18,946 nt of DNA from DATKIY01 sp035543875 (lineage in GTDB: Bacteria > Actinomycetota > Actinomycetes > JAHEKZ01). The notes under the pieces were generated by a model. That model ran no database searches, was not told the DNA's origin, and saw only the letters and a list, made by a program, of their open reading frames with translations. Position 1 is the stretch's first letter; every line of letters starts with the position of its first letter. The DNA is taken from NCBI GenBank assembly GCA_035543875.1, contig DATKIY010000099.1:1-18946 (forward strand), given 5' to 3'. Below, one piece after another: positions 13,886 through 18,946 of this stretch. The translations under genes were made by a program, and so were the position numbers.

Positions 13886-14527
13886 ATGAAAGGTTGGGGT
13901 CCTGCTGGCCTGTGGCTCGTCTTTACGGTTGTCGCAGTGGCGTCTGGTCTTGCCGCGGTCGCGCTCGTCGGGAGGGCCGTCAGCGAAAGCACTGGCCCGG
14001 TGCTTTCGGCCGCAGCCGTCACCGAACAGCTGCATGCCCAGACATCGGGGGTTACTGGTTCGAGCGGTCCAACTGGCGAGCCGTCCAACAACGGCGGCGA
14101 TCACAGCAGTCCCGATCCCGAGCACACTGGTTCCAGTCACTCGACTGACAGTGTCACCGCGCAGCCGACGAGCTCCCCGACGCCGACGGCAACCGCTAAC
14201 CACACTGGAAAGCCCGGCCATTCGTCCAAACCTGCCAAAACCGATCCCACCCGTACGCGAGCGGTTAGCTCTCGAGGTGGGACGGCCATCGCCGAGTGCC
14301 AAGGTGACCAGGCCTATCTCCGGTCGTGGAGCCCTAGCAGCGGGTTCCGCGTCGACGAAGTTACTCGTGGTCCCGCGCGCGAGGTGGAGATCAGGTTTGT
14401 CAGTTCATCACTTGAGGTGCGACTTGAGGTGCACTGCACGGGTGGTCTCCCGATCGGCTCGCAAGAGGTACGAGAAAACGACGGCGGCGGCGATGACGGG
14501 ACTGAGGCACAGCGAGACCCGGACTAG
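13886..14527 (+). CDS. Membrane-anchored or secreted protein of unknown function, Ser/Thr/Pro-rich
   Basis: I do not recognise a named family. The 213-residue product has a single N-terminal hydrophobic segment (about residues 7-29) with one Lys before it, acting as a membrane anchor or an uncleaved signal. Next is a long low-complexity stretch (about 50-130) rich in Ser, Thr, Pro, Gly and His, typical of an extracytoplasmic linker. A compact C-terminal domain (about 131-192) follows with two cysteines, C138 in AECQGDQAYLRSWSP and C184 in VHCTGG, that could form a disulfide, and an acidic Gly-rich tail. ATG at 13886 has a strong AGGAGAGG at 13870-13877; the frame extends to a TTG at 13847 that lacks support. 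It is divergent from the response regulator and may be its target or a sensory partner of the kinase. Confidence 0.8.
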   Translation: MKGWGPAGLWLVFTVVAVASGLAAVALVGRAVSESTGPVLSAAAVTEQLHAQTSGVTGSSGPTGEPSNNGGDHSSPDPEHTGSSHSTDSVTAQPTSSPTPTATANHTGKPGHSSKPAKTDPTRTRAVSSRGGTAIAECQGDQAYLRSWSPSSGFRVDEVTRGPAREVEIRFVSSSLEVRLEVHCTGGLPIGSQEVRENDGGGDDGTEAQRDPD

Positions 14528-15510
14528 GCCACTGTCGGTACGCCGCGCGTGCGACAGCTGAGCAACACGTTGAGAGTTGCCAGCCAGACCAAGCAGGCAC
14601 CCAGGAGATGGAACGCGACCAGCCCTTCCGGCACGCCCGTGAAGTACTGGAGATACCCGATAAAGGCTTGTGTCGCGCATGCGGCAACAAGGAGAACTCC
14701 TGCGCGAAACGCGGCTCGCGGTGCCTCCGTGAGTTTGGCCGCGAAGGTAAAGGTCAGGACAAGTCCAATGAACAACAACACGACGTCAGAGTGCAGCCAG
14801 CTGATGGTGCGTGGGTCGAGGGCGAACCGGGCGGCCTTCTCGGCGTCGCCGGAGTGTGGACCAGTCCCGGTAACGACGGTGCCGAGCGCAAGCACGAGCA
14901 AGGCAACAACCACGAGAACGATGGAGAGCACCCTAAGCTCTGGTCTTACGACAATCGTCATCGGTTGGTCGCCGGGGTCGCCTGCACGTCGGTACAGGTT
15001 GAAAGCAGCGGCGACCATGGCGATCGACAACAGAAAGTGCGCTGCAACGGTGACGGGGTTGAGGTCGAGGAGGACCGTCAACCCGCCGAGGAGCGCCTGA
15101 CAGAAGATGCCAACCAAGACCAACGACGCAAAGCCGACCAGGCTTTTGCGCGCGGTTCCCGGGGTTCCCCACGGTCGACCAAAGCGACGGGCCAGCGAAG
15201 GACGCAGCACCGCCAGCAGCGCAGCTACTGCGGCGATCAGCACTACCGACGTCAGGAGTCGGTTCCCGAACTCGATCAGTGAGTGAAGGCCCTCGGGTTG
15301 GCCGGTCACAGGCACCAGGTTTCCGTCAGTGCAGTCTGGCCAGGTCGGGCAACCGAGGCCGGAACCCGTGAGGCGAACCAGACCGCCAGTCAAGATGATG
15401 CCGACTTCGGCAACGAGGTTGGTCAGCAGGATCAACCGGGCGGTCGGACCAATGGGCGTTGCGATGCCGGGTTCACTCGCGGTGGCGTTGTCAGCAAGGT
15501 CATGCATCAC
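14524..15510 (-). CDS. ctaA: Haem A synthase
   Basis: This 328-residue polytopic protein of the CtaA/COX15 family oxidises the haem O methyl group to make haem A. The first extracellular loop has GGLVRLTGSGLGCPTWPDC, with the cysteine pair C54 and C60. It is followed by LHSLIEFGNRLLT, carrying the conserved Glu80. Histidines in hydrophobic segments (VAAHFLLS, WLHSDVV, VAFHLLGA) are candidate haem ligands. GTG at 15510 and ATG at 15507 are adjacent possible starts, with no ribosome-binding site. A TACGCT six bases upstream fits leaderless transcription from the GTG. Its TAG overlaps the TAG of the convergent unknown gene. It complements ctaB, which lies about 3 kb away. Confidence 0.94.
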   Translation of the reverse strand: MMHDLADNATASEPGIATPIGPTARLILLTNLVAEVGIILTGGLVRLTGSGLGCPTWPDCTDGNLVPVTGQPEGLHSLIEFGNRLLTSVVLIAAVAALLAVLRPSLARRFGRPWGTPGTARKSLVGFASLVLVGIFCQALLGGLTVLLDLNPVTVAAHFLLSIAMVAAAFNLYRRAGDPGDQPMTIVVRPELRVLSIVLVVVALLVLALGTVVTGTGPHSGDAEKAARFALDPRTISWLHSDVVLLFIGLVLTFTFAAKLTEAPRAAFRAGVLLVAACATQAFIGYLQYFTGVPEGLVAFHLLGACLVWLATLNVLLSCRTRGVPTVA

Positions 15511-15516
15511 GGGTCC

Positions 15517-15522
15517 AGCGTA
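15517..15522 (-). promoter_or_regulatory. Candidate -10 element of a leaderless ctaA transcript
   Basis: The minus strand reads TACGCT at 15522-15517, six bases before GTG at 15510. This fits the TAnnnT -10 pattern with transcription starting at the start codon. The absence of a ribosome-binding site agrees, but no good -35 hexamer is visible. Confidence 0.3.
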
Positions 15523-15550
15523 AGCCGGGATGCACTCGCGAATCCGTGGA

Positions 15551-15586
15551 GGTCAACCGGAGCGGTCAATCAAAATTGAAGGTCAC
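15551..15586. repeat. Repeated GGTCAA and an AT-rich palindrome upstream of ctaA
   Basis: GGTCAA occurs at 15551-15556 and 15564-15569, with a related GGTCAC at 15581-15586. The second copy overlaps a small inverted repeat, TCAAT (15566-15570), CAAA, ATTGA (15575-15579), an AT-rich island in GC-rich DNA. They lie about 40-75 bp upstream of the ctaA start and could be regulator sites. The rest of the 220-nt spacer (15511-15730) shows only a weak 28-codon frame ending at 15728. Confidence 0.4.
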
Positions 15587-15730
15587 TGATGTTGCGGCCG
15601 GCCATCGATTGCACGGAAGTCCATGTTCAGCGACGGTAGAGGTGTTGAGCAACCTTGAGCAGGTGGCGTTCGACCCGGTTGCGACTATCGAGGCGCTGGT
15701 CACCGGACGACCATCTAAGCCGCGCTGATG

Positions 15731-16510
15731 TTACTCCCAGTGGAACCAGCGAGCGGTTGCCGCTGAACCTGCAGCCAGCCAAACAAGTAGCACCAAACAG
15801 TCGATGACAGCGACCGAGCCGTGTTCGGTTGCGGTGCGAAGCGCCTCGGCAAGTGCGGCGGACGGCAGTAGCTCAACCCAGGGTCGCGCTGCCGACGGCA
15901 GCTCCGACAGCGGGATGACAATCCCGCCAGCTGCCAAGAGCAACAGATAGACGACGTTCGCCCCTGCCAAGGTGGCCTCGGCGCGCAGCGTTCCTGCCAG
16001 CAATAGGCCCAGTGAAGCGAACGCAGCTGTCCCAAGGACAAGTATGGGAAGACACAGCACCAAGCCCGTGACAGAAGGCTGCCAGCCAAGTGCAAGGCCA
16101 GTGCCTGCGAGCAGGATGACTTGGCCAAGTTCGACGGCAAGCACAGCGCAGGATTTGCCGGCCAGCAGGTCGTTCCTCGACAGGGGAGTGGCAGACAGTC
16201 GCTTGAGAACGCCATAGCGCCGTTCAAAACCGGTCTGGATCGCTAACCCAGTGAACGCAGTTGACAGCACGGCCAGTGCCAGGATCCCAGGGACGATGAC
16301 AGCAAGTCGGTCGGTTCGAGCAGGCCCGGTGCCAACGTCTACAACCGTCGTGAGGCTCAGTCCGATAAGCAGTCCGAGGGGAAGCACCAACGTCAACAAC
16401 AGCTGTTCGCCGTTGCGAAGCATCATGGCCAGCTCGAGTCGCGTATGCGCCAGCACACGCGACGACGTGCGTGCGACGCCGGGGAGCGGCGAAACGTCGA
16501 GCTGGGTCAT
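15731..16510 (-). CDS. ABC-2 type transporter permease
   Basis: This 259-residue membrane subunit of an ABC exporter has about six hydrophobic segments, near residues 36-54, 70-92, 120-142, 148-172, 180-200 and 235-253. FERRYGVLKRLSATPLSRNDLLAGK between the second and third segments is the typical ABC-2 (DrrB-like) coupling region. Although the frame is open to 16606, the ATG at 16510 overlaps the ATPase stop as ATGA and gives a start, MTQLDVSPLPG, that fits the family. It pairs with the upstream ATPase. The substrate cannot be told from sequence; drug, lipid or haem-related export are all possible. In mycobacteria a similar transporter lies between ctaA and the suf operon, so the position is conserved. 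Confidence 0.92.
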   Translation of the reverse strand: MTQLDVSPLPGVARTSSRVLAHTRLELAMMLRNGEQLLLTLVLPLGLLIGLSLTTVVDVGTGPARTDRLAVIVPGILALAVLSTAFTGLAIQTGFERRYGVLKRLSATPLSRNDLLAGKSCAVLAVELGQVILLAGTGLALGWQPSVTGLVLCLPILVLGTAAFASLGLLLAGTLRAEATLAGANVVYLLLLAAGGIVIPLSELPSAARPWVELLPSAALAEALRTATEHGSVAVIDCLVLLVWLAAGSAATARWFHWE

Positions 16511-17463
16511 GGGCGTAGCTCCCGGCCAGTGATTTCGAGGAAGACATCCTGCAGGCTCCGACGATCGGTAGCGATACTTGTCGTCACGATCGCTTCGGCT
16601 GCACACCAGCCCGTCAGGGCTGTCAGCAGGTCAGCTGCGCTTCGTCCCGTCACCCGATAGTTGCCGGGAGACTCCTCCAAGGCGACCGCGCCGATACCGA
16701 GCAGCTCGCGTAGCTTCGACAGGTCCAGTCGTGCGGTTGCGGTGAACCGCACGACTTCACCACCCGCGGCCGCGGTGAGCTCGGTTGGCGACCCAGCAGC
16801 AACCACCGACCCGTGGTCAACGATGACGACGTGGTCGGCCAGCTGCTCCGCCTCCTCGAGGTAGTGGGTAGTGAGGAGCACTCCCACCCTGGCCGAACGT
16901 AGGTCAGCGATCAACTCCCATGTGGCATGGCGCGACTGCGGATCCAACCCCGCGGTTGGTTCGTCCAGGAACACGACCTCTGGTCGGCCGATGACCGCTA
17001 GTGCAACGCCGAGCCGCTGTTGTTGTCCGCCGGACAATCGTTTGTACGGGGACCCGGCAACGGCTTGCAGACCCATGCGGTCGATGAGGGCCGCCACGGA
17101 CTGCGGCCGGGCATAGAGCGCCGCGGCGTGCGTCAGCGCCGCCAACGGGCTGACAGACCCATAGACGCCGCCCTCCTGCAGCATGACCCCGACGCGTGGG
17201 TGGAGCGCAGCTGCCTGTTCCTGCGGGTCAAGACCCAGAACCCTGACCGATCCGGCGTCGGCGCGTCGAAACCCTTCACAGATCTCCAAAGTCGTGGTTT
17301 TGCCAGCGCCATTGGGTCCGAGTACCGCGGTGACGGCGCCACTGACAGCCTGGAACGAGAGATCGTTAACGACGGCTCGCCCTGCGTAGCTCTTGATCAA
17401 CCCGGAGACGCTGACCGCAAGATCTCCAGGGGCGCGCCCGTTTTCGGTTACTTGGCGAGTCAT
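16507..17463 (-). CDS. ABC transporter ATP-binding protein
   Basis: This 318-residue ATPase powers the adjacent ABC-2 permease. Walker A is GPNGAGKTTT (49-58), the Q-loop is MLQEGG (Q96), the signature is LSGGQQQR (143-150), Walker B is VVFLDEPTAGLDP (163-175) with catalytic E168, and the H-loop is TTH (H200). A C-terminal extension of about 90 residues after SPTEL is common in DrrA/CcmA-type exporters. The ATG at 17463 has no clear ribosome-binding site. The gene is divergent from sufR with 114 nt between starts, and its stop overlaps the permease start, so the two form an operon. All catalytic motifs are intact. Confidence 0.94.
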   Translation of the reverse strand: MTRQVTENGRAPGDLAVSVSGLIKSYAGRAVVNDLSFQAVSGAVTAVLGPNGAGKTTTLEICEGFRRADAGSVRVLGLDPQEQAAALHPRVGVMLQEGGVYGSVSPLAALTHAAALYARPQSVAALIDRMGLQAVAGSPYKRLSGGQQQRLGVALAVIGRPEVVFLDEPTAGLDPQSRHATWELIADLRSARVGVLLTTHYLEEAEQLADHVVIVDHGSVVAAGSPTELTAAAGGEVVRFTATARLDLSKLRELLGIGAVALEESPGNYRVTGRSAADLLTALTGWCAAEAIVTTSIATDRRSLQDVFLEITGRELRP

Positions 17464-17540
17464 CGAGCCACGCGCGATGCCGGGTTTCGGGGTTCAGGGC
17501 GGGCAGACACGACCGTCAGGCTAGGTGGATGGCCCCCCCA

Positions 17541-17550
17541 GCGTGCACGC
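17541..17550. promoter_or_regulatory. GCGTGCACGC palindrome in the sufR/ABC divergent region
   Basis: A perfect 10-bp palindrome lies in the 114-nt intergenic region. It extends to an imperfect 16-bp dyad when one mismatch is allowed and the flanking CC/GG are included (17538-17553). It is about 25 bp upstream of the sufR start and could be a second operator serving either gene; GC-rich chance is also possible. Confidence 0.35.
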
Positions 17551-17564
17551 GGGAGCCTTTTACG

Positions 17565-17578
17565 CAACAATGGGGTTG
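17565..17578 (+). promoter_or_regulatory. Candidate SufR operator CAAC-N6-GTTG overlapping the sufR start
   Basis: CAAC (17565-17568), six bases, and GTTG (17575-17578) form a perfect dyad. The last G is the first base of the sufR GTG codon. From memory, the SufR repressor of Streptomyces avermitilis was reported to bind a CAAC-N6-GTTG palindrome, so the match supports autoregulation of sufR-sufB. AACAAT at 17566-17571 could be the -10 of a leaderless transcript, so bound repressor would cover -10 and start point together. Confidence 0.65.
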
Positions 17579-18276
17579 TGAAATTGACCAACCGGGATTC
17601 ACCGGCTCCTGAGGCGGAAGGGCGCGATCGGGTCGCTGCTGCCTTGGTGACGGCCGGACCGGCCACCGCTGCGGCCCTGGCCGAGCGGCTGGGCATCAGT
17701 ACCACGGCGATTCGCCGTCATCTCGATGCGCTCCTGGCAGACGGTTTGGTGGAGTTCGACGATCGTCCGCCTTATGGCCCGTCGCCGGCGCGCGGAAGAG
17801 GTCGACCCCCTCGGGTCTTCGCCATCAGCGATGCCGGGCGCTCCCAGTTCCCGTCGGACTACGACTCGCTCGCATCGCATGCGCTCGCTTTTGTGGCAAG
17901 CACGGGTGGCGATGCTGCTGTCCATGCGTTCGCCGAGCAACGTGCGGCTCAGCTCGAACAGAGTCTTCGGCAACGTCTCGGCGACGGTTGGGCGAGCGTC
18001 CCCACCACCGAAAAGCTTTCCGGACTCGCCGACGCGCTGAGTGACCTTGGCTTCGCGGCAAGCACCGAGCCAGCTCCCTCTGGCGCACAGATTTGTCAGC
18101 ATCACTGCCCGGTCTCGCACGTGGCTGAGCAGTTCCCGCAACTGTGTGAAGCCGAAACCGAAGCCTTCGCTCGGGTCCTCGGCCACCACGTGCAACGACT
18201 GGCCACCATCGCGCACGGCGATGGTGTCTGCACCACTGTTGTTCCGCTCACTGCTTCCGAAAGGACCCCCGCATGA
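17578..18276 (+). CDS. sufR: SufR-type iron-sulfur cluster repressor of the suf operon
   Basis: This 232-residue regulator has an N-terminal winged helix (about residues 16-60: ALAERLGISTTAIRRHLDAL then GLVEFDD), a basic RGRGRPPRVF wing, and a C-terminal region with cluster-ligand cysteines. These are C173 and C177 in GAQICQHHCPVSHVAEQF, C190 in FPQLCEAETEAFARVLG, and C218 in HGDGVCTT. Family members hold an iron-sulfur cluster and repress suf genes when it is intact. The frame extends back to 17020, but that part overlaps the ABC gene. GTG at 17578 is the homologous start; it lacks a spaced ribosome-binding site and is probably leaderless. Its TGA overlaps the sufB ATG (ATGA, 18273-18276), coupling their translation. 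Confidence 0.95.
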   Translation: MKLTNRDSPAPEAEGRDRVAAALVTAGPATAAALAERLGISTTAIRRHLDALLADGLVEFDDRPPYGPSPARGRGRPPRVFAISDAGRSQFPSDYDSLASHALAFVASTGGDAAVHAFAEQRAAQLEQSLRQRLGDGWASVPTTEKLSGLADALSDLGFAASTEPAPSGAQICQHHCPVSHVAEQFPQLCEAETEAFARVLGHHVQRLATIAHGDGVCTTVVPLTASERTPA

Positions 18277-18946
18277 GCACGACCGCACACCCAGAACTCG
18301 ATGGCATTGGTAGCTACGAGTACGGCTGGAGCGATTCAGACACCGCTGGCACCAACGCGCGTCGAGGGTTGAGCGAAGAGGTGGTCCGCGATATCTCGGC
18401 GAAAAAGAACGAGCCGAAGTGGATGCTCGACATGCGGTTGAAAGGGCTGCGACTCTTCGGCAAGAAGCCCATGCCTACGTGGGGCTCCGATCTGTCCGGG
18501 ATCCACTTCGACACGATCAAGTACTTCGTGCGTTCCACCGAGAAGCAGGCGGAGTCGTGGGAGGACCTCCCAGAGGACATTAAGAACACCTACGACCGCC
18601 TGGGCATCCCTGAAGCCGAGAAGCAGCGTCTGGTCGCTGGTGTTGCTGCGCAGTACGAGAGCGAAGTCGTCTACCACAAGATCCGCGAAGACCTTGAGGA
18701 GCAGGGCGTCCTGTTCCTTGACACCGACACTGCGCTGCGCGAGCACGAGGAACTGTTCAAGGAGTACTTCGGCACGGTGATTCCCCCTGGTGACAACAAG
18801 TTCGCCGCGCTCAATACCGCAGTCTGGTCAGGTGGCTCGTTCATCTACGTCCCGAAGGGCGTCAACGTCGAGATTCCACTTCAGGCGTACTTCCGCATCA
18901 ACACCGAGAACATGGGTCAGTTCGAGCGCACCCTGATGATTATCGA
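18273..18946 (+). CDS. sufB: SufB, Fe-S cluster scaffold subunit (3' end outside window)
   Basis: This is the first 224 codons of SufB, a core scaffold subunit of the SUF iron-sulfur assembly complex SufBCD, usually 470-480 residues in total. The sequence has GLSEEVVRDISAKKNEPKWM, the hallmark SufB N-terminal motif, then LRLFGKKPMPTWGSDL, EVVYHKIREDLEEQGVLF, NTAVWSGGSFIYVPKGV and IPLQAYFRINTENMGQFERT, where it runs off the window. The length between motifs shows no inserted intein up to this point, worth noting because mycobacterial SufB can carry one further on. ATG at 18273 has AAGGA at 18261-18265 and overlaps the sufR stop. The rest of the operon (sufD, sufC and others) is expected downstream. 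Confidence 0.97.
   Translation, partial: MSTTAHPELDGIGSYEYGWSDSDTAGTNARRGLSEEVVRDISAKKNEPKWMLDMRLKGLRLFGKKPMPTWGSDLSGIHFDTIKYFVRSTEKQAESWEDLPEDIKNTYDRLGIPEAEKQRLVAGVAAQYESEVVYHKIREDLEEQGVLFLDTDTALREHEELFKEYFGTVIPPGDNKFAALNTAVWSGGSFIYVPKGVNVEIPLQAYFRINTENMGQFERTLMII

Noticed and set aside
13742..14302. 415-residue version of the response regulator starting at 14302
   Set aside because: The extra N-terminus is arginine-rich, unlike any receiver domain, and lies opposite a better gene with its own strong ribosome-binding site.
17020..17577. 418-residue version of SufR starting at 17020
   Set aside because: It lies antisense to the ABC ATPase; the winged-helix homology starts after GTG at 17578.

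Overview
The window is an ordinary chromosomal stretch of a high-GC actinobacterium. The evidence is the linked order rapZ-yvcK-whiA-gap-pgk-tpiA-secG-rbpA, tkt-tal-pgl, ctaB/ctaA and sufR-sufB, which is a hallmark block of Actinomycetota; GTG/TTG starts are frequent. WhiA, RbpA and the actinobacterial-type transaldolase and SufR all point the same way. CtaA and CtaB imply an aerobic organism with a haem-A oxidase. I cannot name a genus. I see no rRNA, tRNA, CRISPR array, insertion sequence or phage gene, and no gene-free stretch over 300 bases; the longest is about 220 nt (15511-15730).

Layout. Bases 1-2555 (+) hold the C-terminal half of RapZ, then YvcK and WhiA. Bases 2659-6459 (+) hold the lower-glycolysis genes gap, pgk (TTG start) and tpiA, followed by secG and a zinc-type RbpA. 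A 51-codon ORF fits exactly between tpiA and secG. Bases 6526-10593 (-) hold tkt, tal and a 6-phosphogluconolactonase homologue, transcribed in that order. The zwf and opcA genes usual between tal and pgl are absent, and the Pgl homologue has lost its recognisable active-site motifs. Bases 10760-11701 (+) are ctaB. Bases 11759-14527 hold a two-component system (-) and a divergent secreted or membrane-anchored protein of unknown function (+), with an 11-bp direct repeat in the shared promoter region. Bases 14524-15510 (-) are ctaA. Bases 15731-17463 (-) are a two-gene ABC-2 exporter. Bases 17578-18946 (+) are sufR and the start of sufB, with a CAAC-N6-GTTG operator candidate over the sufR start.

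How it fits together. The left part is central carbon metabolism plus the conserved division and cell-wall regulators. The tkt-tal pair supplies the non-oxidative pentose phosphate branch; the oxidative branch appears to have been removed from this locus. ctaB and ctaA make haem O and then haem A, but an apparently self-contained sensor module sits between them. The right end begins a SUF iron-sulfur assembly operon under an iron-sulfur-sensing repressor.

The observations most worth follow-up are the degenerate Pgl with loss of zwf/opcA, the sensor kinase/regulator/secreted-protein module with its repeat, the SufR operator at the start codon, and the tpiA-secG small ORF. Several short spacers (before whiA, before gap, before secG) also carry small tandem repeats of 12 or 15 bp.
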